From positions 3,297,001 through 3,361,000 of the forward strand of contig WPIO01000022.1 of NCBI GenBank assembly GCA_009760855.2: a stretch of DNA of 64,000 bases. Direction: 5' to 3'. Within the stretch, counting starts at the first letter, position 1. Every line of letters starts with the position of its first letter. The notes under the pieces are model-generated. The model was not told the origin of the DNA. It saw only the letters and a program-made list of their open reading frames with translations, and made no database searches. Shown piece after piece: positions 38,901 through 49,375 of this stretch. The position numbers were made by a program, and so were the translations under genes. The DNA is from Cristatella mucedo (lineage: Eukaryota > Bryozoa > Phylactolaemata > Cristatellidae).

Positions 38901-41900
38901 CCTGTACTAAGGGCCTTTGGTATTTACACACTCTGGGAGGTAGCCATGTTCTGCTGCCCTCGGGGCTGCAAGCAGCTCCAGGGCTCTGGACTGATGTACT
39001 TGGAAACAGTAACGATGGATTGCACCTTGTGTAGGGACATGTGAGCATGGTTATGGTGAGGTATGCGTACAGAAAGGGACGAAATAAGTCGATTTCAGGG
39101 TATACAATCTGCCATTTAAAAAAAAGCTTGGTGCCTTTTCAGAATCTAGCCTTAGAGAAGATTAACACACTACAGCGCAAGAGAATGCGAGATGTTCACG
39201 ACCTTACGACCTGTTTTACTTCCTCATTCTAGTAAAATTTGGTGAGAACCCGGTGCGGCTGCAGCGTGCCCAACTAAGGCTAAGAATCAAAGCAACTTTC
39301 CTGAAGGTATCCTGCTAGTCATTCACAGCAGCGCAACAAAGATTGCTGGTCTACTTGGAATGAGCAAAGTTTGTGCCTGCTATAATTTGTCTGAGTATGC
39401 TAGGAAGGGTTCCATTGCCAATAGACTCACGCCTATGCCACCAGACCGAGAAACCGAGTTTCGAAGACCGTCTGCTGAAGAAGGCTGCACTACTACGCGA
39501 TAGACGGGCCAGCTTGGCCTAGCTAGCGCAGCTACTGAAAGCCTCTAAAGGGACCGAAATAGGCAGGCAAGTGGTGCAGATTCAACTTACGGAAGAAAAG
39601 AAAGAATTTCGACCAGTGGCCAAGAAAGCACACTGGCTAGCTGCGTAAGCAGCCTAAAGCTGGAAAGGAAAGGCTGTTTTTGGTCAGATGCCAAACCCAC
39701 TAGACAAGTTTGGTGCTCGGTATGTTAGAGGAAAGCAAATTTCAGTTCTTCGGTAACAGCAAACGTAGGTTTTGAGTAAGCCGACAAAAAGGTGAAGGAA
39801 AAAGTTACGACTGCCTGCAACAGACTTTGATGTGAAGACCATATTGCTGGCTTGCGTAAATATTTATAGCCCTGAGGCTTTCATTGTTCTCTTTACAAAT
39901 CAACCGTTTGCTCTTACTAATCGTTCGTTAGTCTGTCTTGTGATTCTTCATGTCTATGGCTTGTGAACACGTGATAGGCAAACTAATACAATTGATTTGG
40001 CAGCATGACTGGGGATGTGCTGCCTGCCACTTCACTCGGCCGACTGTGGCGTCTAGTGTTTATTATTTCAAAGCCGGACTCACTGTGCTCCGGGACCCCT
40101 ATAATGTGTACTTGGGCATGGCCATATAGCTACTGTGGCTGGCTGTTGACCAATTTATGCCAGATAGCTACTGTGGCTGGTTGTTGACCAATTTACGGCA
40201 GCACGCTCGAACCCGAGGCCAGCTTCATTACCGTGTTGCACATTTGATGGCTGCATGAGCATTGCATCGCACGACAGTGCACGCACAAAGGTGCCACCGG
40301 CTGTTGAGTGGTAGAGTGCTGATCGTTGCAGCCGGCATTTCAAAGCACTGCGGCGGCTGTATACACAGTTACCCAGGCTTTCATGCCCAACGGAACCCTG
40401 CCGAAGTGGAAAGGTTTGAGTGGGACCTTACGAGGTATCTCACCCGAAAGATTGGCTTTGAAGCAGTCATGAGAGTGCGCTGCACTAAAGGCGAGTTTTC
40501 TTTTTACATGATGTAGCACTTTCTTTTTTCTCCTATTTGTTTCAACTCTGTGGCTGGCTGATTGTACTACATCCAACTAAGCTTCAGCTTATGGTCGTGC
40601 CACTGCCACCATCGTGTGCCTGACGTTGCAACTATTTCAGGTCTCGGCATACACACGTTTCATGGTAACTTTTTCGTGCGGTCCACGGACTTGCTGGCTT
40701 TGCCCAATGTCAACCCGGACGCGGGCTTTGGCATGCAAGTGTCCATAGAGGAGCCGCTCACCGAGATCACCACCGCTGCTTTCCAGGCTGCCCTGCTGTA
40801 CACTTCAAGCAAAGGTCAGTTGGGCTGCTCCAGATAGCTGGCCCTCGAGATTGTATGTGTCGTTAGCTTTGATTGTTTGGAAAGAGACCTAAACTGCTGT
40901 GCTGCCATGCTCGTGTGCAGCAGTGTGCAGCAATGTGCAGCGTGTTTTTATAGGTGAGAGGAGGATCCGGGTTCATACACTTTGCTTACCCATAACAAAC
41001 TCGGTTAATGACCTCATCACCGGAGCCGACCAGCAAGCCGTGGTTGGACTGCTTGCAAAAATGGGTAAGCACATGTTCTGGACAAAATACGTGTCTGCAT
41101 TTGTGCTCCGTTCATTGTCACTCCCAGATTAATCAGTGTTCGGCTTCCAGTCCTGAGATGCTGAGTGCAATTGCTAATCAGTGATCAGATCAGATTATCA
41201 TCTGATATATAGTCTCATCTCATCTCATTATATAGCTCAAAATCTCATCGTATAGCTGATCAGATTTGTGCTGATCATCGAATATGGAAGTAATGTAATG
41301 TAACTACATCTGTAACTCCACAAGGTCATAAAGACCATGTGGGTGTTTGTTACACAGGAGAGTTTTGTATAGCACACTCACAGCCTAAGCGGCTTTCGGT
41401 ACGCATTCGGTAGCCAACAGACTTCGTCTCACGCAACAAAGAGAAAGTGGGAAGCATAGCAGAGTCAGGAGAGCAGTTGAGGTGGTGAGTAGCATGGAAG
41501 TAGCAGCTCAGGACTGCTGAAAAGGATATGCCATAGTCGGCAGTAGGAGAGTAGTTGTCGTTGTGTAAGAATTGTGGAAGCGAGTTCCACAGTCAAGGAC
41601 CTGCAGAGCTAAAGCTTCTGTCGCCAGCTGTCTTTAAGCGGAGGAAAGGGACAGCTAATTTATTGTCCACACAGGACCTGAGGGCGCGAACAGGCTGGAA
41701 CTGATGCAGCAGCTCAGCTAGGTACGAAGGAGCCAAGCCGTGGCGGGCCTTGTGGGTCAGCGTAAGAACTTTGCTCTGTATCCGTTGCTCAACCGGCATC
41801 CATCCTAGGTCTTTTAGCAAAGGAAACACGTGCTCAAGCCTCTGGGACTTAAAGACTAGTCTTGCAGCCATATTCATAGTCAGCTGCAGTGGCCTCATTG

Positions 41901-44900
41901 CTTTCTTTGGTAGCCCAGCCAAAAGGGAACTACAATAATCAAGCCGAGACAGTACTACAGCTTCACCAATTAGAAGAGCACATCCTGCTAGTCCAGCCAC
42001 ATGCTTGGGGTGTTCAATGAGTAGGATCTCCTTTTTATCATCGATTAGTTTAAGAAAATTGGCCGACATCTGAACACATGTCTGCAAGGCAAGCATTCAG
42101 TGTATCGCTAGCTGCAGCTGATCTAATGGTTTGAATAAGTACGGCTGGGTATCGTATTCATGGAAGTGATAGCTATTCGCGTGGGCCGGAAACATTTTTT
42201 TTCGAGAAGGTTAGTATAAATGGAGAACTGCAAAGGACTAAGAACGGATTCTTGTGGAACTTCGCCTGTCGCTTTTCTGCTGGATGAGATGTGTCCATCA
42301 CACGACATGGTTTGATCACGATGGGACAAGTACGATTCGAACCATGCTAGAGCTTAATATTCGTGATCGATTATTGCTCTCAATCGTTCAAGTAGGGTAT
42401 CACGATCAATAGTGTCAAATGTAGCTGACAGATCGAGCAGGAAGTGACGTTACTATCATTGTTGCTGCTCCGAGTGTCGTTTTGCTGCTCAAGATGTCGT
42501 TGGTCACACGGAAGAGAACAGTTTCAGGGGAATGTGCTCGCACCTATTTTTACTCTTCTCGGACGTGAGCACGCGTCCCTTTGACGGTTTATACGATCGA
42601 AAGTGAGACTTGTATGTCCCTTGCATAGCGAGGCTAAAGAAGTTTGTGTGGATGCGTGCGCATGGATGTGCTTGCACATGTCTGCTGCATGACAACTGAT
42701 GTAGCTATAGGTATCTTCAGGAGCAGTGCCGTTAGCTGAGCAAGAGCTTCATCACGTCTGGGCATGTCGAATTTATAGCCAGACCAAGGTCACTGGAAGT
42801 TGTCGTTACTGCCATTTTATCATACTCCCTTTGCAGCAAATGTAAAGCGCCTAGAAAGAGATTAAGTTCTCTGAGGGCGCTTTATCAAGTACATTAATAT
42901 TATTATTATTATTATACCAGCATGTGGCTGTAGGCGCTGTCGGGAGGCACGAAGTTGCTGCTTCTTTTTTAGCCGTCGACAGAAGCCAGGGTGCAGGCGT
43001 GGCTGAGGCACGGGAGGCACTAGTCAATGCAGCCGTCGATGCTCTGACCGCCTTTGGTTCAACACTGACTCCAGCTCAGAGGATCGGAGCACTGCCCTGC
43101 CCATACTCACTGCGCCTCTTGCCCCTGTACATTGTTGCCATGCTCAAAAGTGTAAGTTTAATGCATGCAACTGTGCTTGCACTGCTAGCGCTCTCTCTTC
43201 TAATCTCCTGCTCTATCTGTTCTAATCGATGTCACGATTGGTGGGATCGACACAGTAACTTGACTCTTGTATTTGCCACATCAGCGGCTGGCCCTCGTAT
43301 GTTTTAGGTGGCTTTCCGCATCGGCAGCGGAAGCCCGAGGTTAGATGCTCGCGTCTTCGCCATGGAGCAATGTAAATCGTTGCCTTTAGCACGGCTCATG
43401 CTCATCCTACATCCGGATCTCTATCCTGTGCATGCCCTCACCGACGAGGTACGTTAGCCAATTGGCAAGCATCCTTTTTTGGTCTGCAGGCTTTTTCTTT
43501 GCCAGCCGCGACCATTCCACAGGGACTGCTCGTCATTGTTTTTTCTTACAAGCCTTCATTACATGACTTTCTGCCGACAGGGTGGAATTTCCAGGGATGA
43601 AGAGATAATTCCCCAGCCGCCTCGATTGTCATTATCGTCAGCCAACATAGACCGGCACGGAGCCTTCCTATTGGATTCTGGTGACTTCTTCTACATTTGG
43701 ATCGGCGCTGCAATTAGCGAGAGTTTTTGTCGTGATGTGCTCGGCTGTCCCAACTTTCAGTCAGTGCCCGATGGCTTGGTAAGTAGGAGTGCTGATGCTG
43801 ACCCGCGACAGAGCCTCCATTCCCAAATTATCAGTGAAACCCTGTTGCTTTGGCAGCAGTAAACAACATTAAGCCTTTTACGTTTTCCATTCTAGCACGA
43901 GCTGCCAGTCCTCGAGAACGCCGCATCTAGCAGAGTGCGCCTGTTTATCTCGTACCTGCGCGAATCGAGAACAAATCACTGCCCCATGAAGCTCATCCGG
44001 TGAGTTGTACTACAGAGCTTGTGCATGGCCTCGCTTGACTGCTCCCACTGCTCTGAGGTGGTTGCCTTTCTTAGTACCGTTGTGTGGGCAGTACGTGACA
44101 GGCTGAGCCGAAAACGAGCAGCTGAGTGTAAGATTGTTGCTCTGTTCTACTCGCCTGTTTGCCATTTACTTGACTGAACGACTGTATCATTGGACTGGGT
44201 ATTCTTTTGCGATATATAGTGCACGAATCCCTGGGCCAATCTAGCTGACCTCGGTCGAGATCGTTGGTGTGTCTGTCGGCTGGCTTCGAGCCCTAGCATC
44301 GGCACAGCTGCTGCCGCAGGCATACTTGTTTATCAATGTCAGTCATGACTCGTGGTCTGCGAAATCTCACAAGAATTCTATGTAGGTGGGCTATGTAGTC
44401 TGACTGGAGATTCTTAAACTCACGAGCTTTATAGGGCATTGCCCACACACTGCTGTTTGTGCAGTGACCTGCAGTTTTTCATAAACTTATCAAGTACATG
44501 ATTTATGTCCGAGCAGTCATAATATGGGGGGGGGGGCTAGTTCTCTAAAGTTTTCATGAATGAGGTAACAGTGGCTAGTATTAATGATCGCTCTACATAT
44601 TTCTTGCCCATGAATGCTTCCGCGCCCCGTTTGTTGGTTTTCCCCCTCTTGTCGCGGCCTGGCTACTTTTCTTGTGTGTTTTGCACACCATTTCTCGAGC
44701 TTGATTGTTGCAACTGGCTAGTGAGCTGTGTGTTGTAGTACTTGCCTGTGCCGTATTCTCTTTAGAAGCTGCATAGTATCATGCATCAACATTATGTCAC
44801 TGGCCACAAAGCGAGCCTTTTTTTCTTTGCATCGGCAAACAGCCGCAGATATGGCAACCAGGTGCTTTTGCTACTTGTTTCCTTGTTAAATTGTGTTGAG

Positions 44901-47366
44901 CTCTGTTCATAGTGACGTCGTAGTGCTGACGTTGCATGGTTGCTGTGAGGGACGTTTTTTGTGGGGCTGAGCCGTGATGGTACACTAGGTAAGGCGGTTG
45001 CTTTCACGACCTCGGTCCCGAGGTCGTGGGTTCGATTCCTGCGGTGGGCGATTCTTTATCGCCACTGCAAGCGGTGGTGATAGCCCTAAAAGGCTCTTCT
45101 GTCGCTATACAAAAAGAGGCTGTTTAATCAGCAAGGATTTATTGGTGGACTCGGTTTTGAGCTCGGAGCATTTGGATTGCATTTGGAAGTTAGCCCATTG
45201 AATACTATTACTAGTATTCCCTTCATGGATTCATAGTTTTAGGAACTTTTACTTATCCTGGATGAAGCTTGAAATCGGGATTGCCCTGTCAGTGATAAAC
45301 CTAAATTAGGTACAATGGGGGTAGACTTGTAGCCTTCATGGCACTTCGATCCAGTGAGACGGTTAGCAAAGTATGGTGCTGTAAGAAGGCACTTCCGATG
45401 CCAAACGTTTATCGCATGTTTCGCTTGCTTCTAGAAGCAAGTACGACTATATTGCACATGACATGGTTGTACATATACTCGTTACGGCAAAAGTGTACAT
45501 ACGACAAACACTCACAGATGCATGCTTGTGTTGAGAATTAGTCGGATCTATCTTTCAGCAACTGCTGTCCAGCCTAGCATTATATACTGAATATTGGTGT
45601 ATACCGATATTGCCCCCATTGATGCTCTTAGATAAGACAGGATTATCTTCAGCTTGCTAAAGGAACGTTCACAGCTGGCAGCTGCTTTTGCACTAGCTGT
45701 AACTCTCTGCTTGCTGGCCTACCGGCATGTGCAATCAGGCGCTTACAGCTGGTGCAAAACTCTGCAGCTAGGCTTGTCTGTCGTGAGCGTCGAAGTTGCC
45801 ACATCACATCACTTCTCGCCGACCTGCACTGGCTACCAGTCAAGCAACGGATCGACTTCAAAGTGTTTTTGCTCACTTTTAGGTCCCTTCATTCTTTGGC
45901 TCCAGCCTATCTCTCAGATCTACTCCCCCACCTGGCCAAGCATCGTACCACCCGCTTTTCGGAATCCAACAGTTTACCAACACCTCGTACAAACCTCAAA
46001 TCCTTTGAAGACGAAGTGCATTTAGTTTTTATGCTCTCAAAACCTAGAACTTACTCCCGACTTGTGTCACAACATCCCCTGACTTGACCACATTAAAAAA
46101 GAAACACCTATTTAGGGCATCACTTAGTGGGTCCCTGTGATTCGTCCTTCATGTGCTTATGCGTGTTTACACTGTGCATGCTGCCACCAACCACATTTGT
46201 ATGCTGACCCTGTGCGTGTCACCCCAAACCATGTTATTCATGTTGTTTATCGAGCATGATATTACTCACCATTCAGTCGCGTTTCCTGCGTTTGCAGCAA
46301 ATGTAAAGCGCCTAGAAAGAGACTTAGTTCTCTGGGGACGCTATATCAAGTGCATTATTATTATTATTATTACTGGTGTAGCTGTTGCATTCTCACAGGT
46401 GTTAAGGTTTTGTGGGCAAGTCTCCTACTGTAAGTGCTCATGATACTTGCATGTTGTCAACTTGATATAGAATGCCTAGTGACAAATGTGTTGGTTGAAT
46501 TCACAATCGCCCATTGCTGTGGACAGCTTTGGTTGCCATTCCCTAAGAAACCAATAATCTGAAGCTGAGCTATGCGACCAAGTTTTACTGCTAGTCCTGA
46601 CCGGTAATCCTATCTCGAGTTGACCCTCAAAGTAAAAGTTCTGCACTTCCAATACGTCCGGCATGTATGTGTAAGCCATGCATCCATACCAGATATGGAC
46701 ATTCTTTTAGCAAATGTGTGGCTTTGCTCACGGTTTTGCAAATCAGACATTCACCCATGCACACCAGAATATATATGCCTGGAACTCCCTCCCGACCTGT
46801 GTCAGAACATCCCCTGACCTGACCACATTTAAAAGGAACCTAAAAACACACGTATTTAGGACAGCATTTAGCGGGTCCCTGTGATTCGTCCTTGATGTGC
46901 TTATGCGTGCTGACACTGTGCATGCTGCCACTAACCACATTCGCATGCTGACCCTGTGCATGTCACCCCCTAACCATGTTATTCATTTTGTTTGTTTTTC
47001 AAGCATGATTTTACTTACCATTCAATTGCATTTCACTTTGCAGCAAATGTAAAGCGCCTAGAGAGAGATTAAGTTCTCTGAGGGCGCTTTATCAAGTGAA
47101 TTATTATTATCATTATTATTAACTCCCTGGATTTACTGGGGCAATCCAATTGGTCAGCATTTCTGTATGGGTGGCAAGCTGCAGCTATTGTTGTGTGTCT
47201 GCTAAATCTACTTTCAGGTGCTGGGACTAGTTTGGTTGTTGTTTTTTGCAGTGAGGACAGTATGAGCAGACCTCTCTTCATGCAGCACATGGTTGAAGAC
47301 AAGACAGAGAGCACCACTTCTTACTATGAGTTCTTGCAGCACATACAGAAGCAGATCAAGCCTTAG
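25122..47366 (+). CDS. SEC24: SEC24 (A/B type), COPII cargo-selecting subunit (about 21 coding exons, complete)
   Basis: Sec24 pairs with Sec23 in the inner COPII coat and binds ER export signals. Coding exons: 25122-25917, 26105-26206, 26326-26526, 27602-27696, 28052-28387, 28600-28721, 30076-30178, 30306-30432, 30539-30648, 30813-30879, 30989-31156, 33240-33394, 33854-34091, 40332-40490, 40641-40814, 40954-41064, 42973-43151, 43308-43448, 43581-43778, 43896-43999 and 47252-47366. They total 3801 nt (1266 residues), all in phase. An unconserved Pro/Gly/Gln-rich N-terminus of about 500 residues precedes INCNPDLFRCTL. The zinc ribbon follows, then the trunk (PPQPAVYLFLLDVS, GFIAYNSRVHFY), KIGFEAVMRVRCTKG, HTFHGNFFVRSTDLL, helical and gelsolin-like parts, ending SYYEFLQHIQKQIKP. 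The sequence is of the SEC24A/B type, not C/D. Exon 3 may instead start at 26437. Intron 14 is GC-AG. Confidence 0.95.
26965..26987. repeat. (ATCG)n tetranucleotide microsatellite
   Basis: About five perfect ATCG units lie in SEC24 intron 3, flanked by ATCC-type units (imperfect 'ccatccatcc' on both sides). Confidence 0.9.
27124..27203. repeat. (GA)n microsatellite, about 39 units
   Basis: This is an uninterrupted GA/AG run of nearly 80 bp in SEC24 intron 3 and is likely to be length-polymorphic. Confidence 0.95.
27912..28025 (-). mobile_element. LINE-A 3' end, antisense, just upstream of SEC24 exon 5
   Basis: 'taatgtaatgtatctcc' followed by 'tgtaactccacaacgactaa' and 'gtgggtgttatgcaggagag' is the reverse complement of the LINE-A terminus. 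It ends about 27 bp before the exon 5 acceptor, so it may contribute to that splice site's upstream sequence. Confidence 0.75.
30306..30432 (+). other. SEC24: SEC24 exon 8: zinc-ribbon domain
   Basis: This exon encodes the Sec24 zinc ribbon. Cysteines in RCRACRTY (residues about 598 and 601 of the joined protein) and CNLC (about 619 and 622) form a CxxC-x17-CxxC site. The conserved bridge INPFVTFIDQRRWRC lies between them. All four ligands are present, so the fold should be intact. Confidence 0.93.
32205..32312. repeat. Three tandem ~32-bp units
   Basis: 'ggccatcttc' begins each of three near-identical units (31, 32 and 31 bp) ending 'cccagat'. They lie in SEC24 intron 11. Confidence 0.85.
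32890..32962. repeat. (GT)n microsatellite with GC/GT interruptions
   Basis: There are about 22 GT units and then a degenerate 'gcgcgtgtgtatgcgcgtgt' stretch, in SEC24 intron 11. A shorter GT run follows at 33060-33080. Confidence 0.9.
34110..36760 (-). mobile_element. Antisense LINE 5' half (endonuclease to early RT) in SEC24 intron 13
   Basis: Minus-strand frames near 34110-34295 give LLLNLSAAFHMIDQKVLLECL, the RT 'DLSAAFDTIDH' block. Further 5' (up to about 36.4 kb) the antisense sequence matches the linker and APE-endonuclease region by its order relative to the RT and by similarity to 55133-55870. There are many stops. It is the complement of the 3'-truncated copies elsewhere: here the 3' half is missing. 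Confidence 0.6.
37670..38475 (+). mobile_element. LINE-B, best-preserved 3' half
   Basis: The sense frame 37720-38214 reads the RT C-terminus: [59 protein letters not shown] and AAKAWNSLPAIF, ending in TFKKNLKTRIF. The 3' UTR, terminal hairpin and (ATT)n tail at 38450-38472 follow. About 55 bp near the 5' end (around 37690-37765) is duplicated in tandem. This copy is the best guide to the family's C-terminus here. Confidence 0.9.
38476..38840 (+). mobile_element. LINE-B subfamily 3' end, adjacent copy
   Basis: A second LINE-B 3' end abuts the previous tail: 'tttagttcgcatgttcccaa', 'aaagcctggaactcac', a 3' UTR variant with 'ttgttgaaattgtgcat', hairpin 'gtacctagaaagagatt' and an ATT tail. Its 3' UTR matches the split copy at 24 kb more closely than the 37.7-kb copy. 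Confidence 0.8.
39250..39760 (+). pseudogene. Tc1/mariner transposase relic (SEC24 intron 13)
   Basis: Broken plus-strand frames follow a Tc1-type N-terminus: AGLLGMSKVCACYNLSEYAR then KGSIANR (second helix-turn-helix and linker), then ALLRDRRASLA, LLKASKGTEIGRQVV, and a piece resembling the 'KKAHW' segment before the first catalytic Asp. The C-terminal DDE part is not found. Stops and frameshifts are present. The assignment rests on motif order recalled from the family. Confidence 0.55.
40125..40200. repeat. Tandem duplication of ~38 bp
   Basis: 'tagctactgtggctgg(c/t)tgttgaccaattta' occurs twice in a row, 130 bp upstream of SEC24 exon 14. Confidence 0.85.
40491..40492 (+). other. SEC24: GC splice donor of SEC24 intron 14
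   Basis: Exon 14 ends CTAAAG and the intron begins GCGAGT. Only this site keeps the conserved RCTKG|LGIHTFHGN join in frame with the acceptor at 40640. GC-AG introns are a known minor class of U2 introns with strong flanking consensus, as seen here (AAG|GCGAGT). Confidence 0.85.
41284..42530 (-). mobile_element. LINE-A, antisense copy with internal deletion (SEC24 intron 16)
   Basis: The 3' end is complete (pentamer tail, hairpin, WNSLP block). In frame 42096-41593 the RT jumps from LLIGEA straight to VVLSRLDYCSSLLAGLP. About 60 codons present in the 9.4-kb copy (NLGVVFDS to LTSSL) are missing. Beyond about 42100, only eroded RT sequence continues (VPQESVLSPLQFSIYTN). Confidence 0.8.
42800..42918 (+). 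mobile_element. LINE-B 3' tail immediately upstream of SEC24 exon 17
   Basis: 'ctttgcagcaaatgtaaagc' runs into the complete hairpin and an ATT tail that ends about 55 bp before the exon 17 acceptor. It carries a potential AG acceptor of its own ('ctttgcag'). Confidence 0.8.
44966..45135 (+). mobile_element. SINE-1, best sense copy (SEC24 intron 20)
   Basis: tRNA-like head starting 'gctgagccgtgatgg', A-box-like region, 22-bp palindromic arm at 45006-45027, exact B box GGTTCGATTCC (45029-45039), then a tRNA-unrelated body with two short hairpins ('gcgattctttatcgcc', 'agccctaaaaggct'). It ends 'gaggctgtttaatcagc'. It has the internal Pol III promoter expected of a tRNA-SINE. No ATT tail or LINE-B hairpin is present, unlike SINE-2. 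Confidence 0.82.
45640..46375 (+). mobile_element. LINE-B 3' copy with tail (SEC24 intron 20)
   Basis: The sense frames near 45752-46087 read ARLVCRERRSCHITSLLADL, HWLPVKQRIDFKVFLLTFRS and [14 protein letters not shown]. The 3' UTR and hairpin with ATT tail (46305-46372) follow. It is frameshifted after FED. Confidence 0.85.
46768..47122 (+). mobile_element. LINE-B 3' end (SEC24 intron 20)
   Basis: It starts within the RT end ('atgcctggaactccctccc', 'ttaaaaggaacctaaaaaca'), then the full 3' UTR, perfect hairpin at about 47045-47090 and (ATT)n. It lies 130 bp upstream of the last SEC24 exon. Confidence 0.85.
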
Positions 47367-48124
47367 TGCTGGCCAAGCCTACGACTAGCCTATGATCGCT
47401 GCTAAATAGCCTTCTGTTTGCCAAGCGATGACTAAACTGCAGTTGCTGGCACGTGCAGCCACCCACCATGGAAGCAGCCCCTTCTCGCGGTGCTTTATGC
47501 AAGCACTACACTCGTGTTCCTTTTCATGACCGGCAAGTTTTTAATCCTTGGAATGGCAGTATTAATAATTTGGTCGGCAAATGTTGACACATATTGTGGC
47601 CCGTGTGTAAGTCCTCTATTTGAAGTAGTGGGCCCAAGAACCAGGCATGCCGCCGTGACAGCTGAATGTCGACGTCGCTGTCAAATTGGCCTTCGAGTTT
47701 TACCATATGCACCTGTTGTGCAGTGGCAGAACTTCTGCTGCTTATTTATATGACATTAACCTCTGGTGCACGTCATGAGGTTCAAGCAGGGTGCAGCTAG
47801 CACTGGATGGATGCTAATCCTGAGATCACTGTATTGACACACATCCTGTTGTTTGATTACAGCTGATATATAGACTAGAAAATAGCATCATCATTTGTTA
47901 TGCCACTGGTTTGTGCCTCGTTTTGTTGGCACTAACTTTTGCTGGTCCTAACTGAAAAAGTGGCTAGTTTTTTGTGTTGTCCACCATCTGCCTTTGATAT
48001 AGGCAGGGGATGGTTTTTGCATCACTAGCATAGGGATTTGAGCCTTCTCTAGTTAACCCGACTACCTACCACTCTGCTGCATGCAGCTGCCATCAAACAG
48101 GATTGTAGGTATCGTTCATTGATG
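47367..48124. other. Intergenic 3' flank of SEC24
   Basis: This should contain the SEC24 3' UTR. No canonical AATAAA was found within the first few hundred bases. Nothing else was recognised. Confidence 0.35.
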
Positions 48125-48800
48125 TTTATATTGTCCTGTGTACTTCTATTGTCACACTGGATTGAAGTAGGAATTGGAACAATAGAGCCAAGTTAGTCCA
48201 TGCGATTGTGACTTCCCATCTCGACTGATGTAACTCACCATTCGTAGGTCTTCCTGCCGGTGTAATCAGGCACTTCCAATCGGTGCGCAACTCTGCAGCT
48301 AGACTTGTCTGACGTGAACTGCGCAACTGCAACGTTGCATCTAGGCCAACCGACTTGCACTGGCTCCCCGTTAAGGAGCGTATCGACTTCAGTGTTCTGT
48401 CAGTCACTTTTAGGTCCCTTAATTTTCTTGCTCCTGCTTACCTTGGAGAAAATACTTTCTTAACAGGCTTGGAATCGCACTGCCTCAAGTCGTTTAGCTG
48501 TGCCTCGAACCAACCTCAAATCCTATGGAGACTGTGTCTTTAGTTTGTGTGCTCCCAAAGCCTGTAATTCACTCCCAACTGATATCACACTACCCCATCC
48601 GACGAAATTTAAAAAGAAGCTAAAACGCACCTCTTCCTCTCGGTGTTAGCCGAATACATTTGAATTGTCCCTGTGTTCTTTTTCGTGCTGATCCTGTGTT
48701 ACAACCTGGCTATTGACAGGCTTCCTGTACACCATATGTAAAGTACCTAGAAAGAGATATAGTTCTCTTAGGGCACTGTACAAATGTCTGATTATAGTTG
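48125..48800 (+). mobile_element. LINE-B-related copy between SEC24 and COPS4
   Basis: Eroded sense RT end ('ccatgcgattgtgacttccc', 'ttgcactggctccccgttaa', 'gtgtgctcccaaagcctg') and 3' UTR. It ends with hairpin 'gtacctagaaagagatatag...ttctcttagggcac'. It belongs to the same subfamily as 38476-38840. Confidence 0.7.
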
Positions 48801-49073
48801 TCGTTTAGGCATCATAATGTATTTAGAGTTATCACCTGCTGCCAAGACAACGACTCCTACAGCTATTACTTTGATAGCATGGGCTAGAGTGAGAGCATTA
48901 CTTGCAAAATGAAAGGGACCTAACTCGTGGCATCCCATACATCAAAGTCTGCGGGATGATTGACGGTCATACGCATATGTAGTATCTGAAACCTCGTTAA
49001 GGACCTAAACCACTGCAGTGGTGTGCCAGTGATGTCTCGGCAATGTGGAATTCTCAGTTGTGAGGCAACTGCC

Positions 49074-49222
49074 TGCTCCGTTATGGCACACCAGGTAAGG
49101 CAGTTGCTAGTCGCGACCTCGGTCCCGAAGTCGTCGGTTTGAATTCTGCCGTATGCAATCCTTTATTGCGGCTGCAAACGGTGGTGATAGCAATAAAGGG
49201 TCTCCTGTCGCTATACAGAGAA
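49074..49222 (+). mobile_element. SINE-1, diverged sense copy
   Basis: 'ctccgttatggcacaccagg', an arm 'cgacctcggtcccgaagtcg', a damaged B box (ggtttgaattc) and the SINE-1 body ('gcaatcctttattgc', 'ggtggtgatagc', 'cctgtcgctatacag'). Substitutions have broken the palindrome at one pair. Confidence 0.7.
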
Positions 49223-49224
49223 TG

Positions 49225-49375
49225 TTATATAATAATAATAATAATTCATTTGTATAGCGCCCCAAGAGAACTAACTCTCTATTCAGGGGCTGCACATATG
49301 CCTCGGGGTTCGAGCCCACGACCTTGGTCGGGGCGAGAGCACCTTAACCGCTGGACCAAAGCAGCTCGAGCTAGT
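49225..49375 (-). mobile_element. SINE-2, antisense copy
   Basis: The minus strand reads 'gctgctttggtccagcggtt', then 'ccgaccaaggtcgtgggctc' and 'gaaccccgaggcatatgtgc'. It continues into 'cctgaatagagagttagttc', 'tcttggggcgct' and ATT repeats. The 3' third is the LINE-B tail. It lies back-to-back with the SINE-1 copy. Confidence 0.78.

Noticed and set aside
45006-45040. Functional tRNA gene
   Set aside because: The B box is perfect but there is no paired acceptor stem or normal anticodon arm, and the same unit recurs with a fixed tRNA-unrelated body; it is a SINE.
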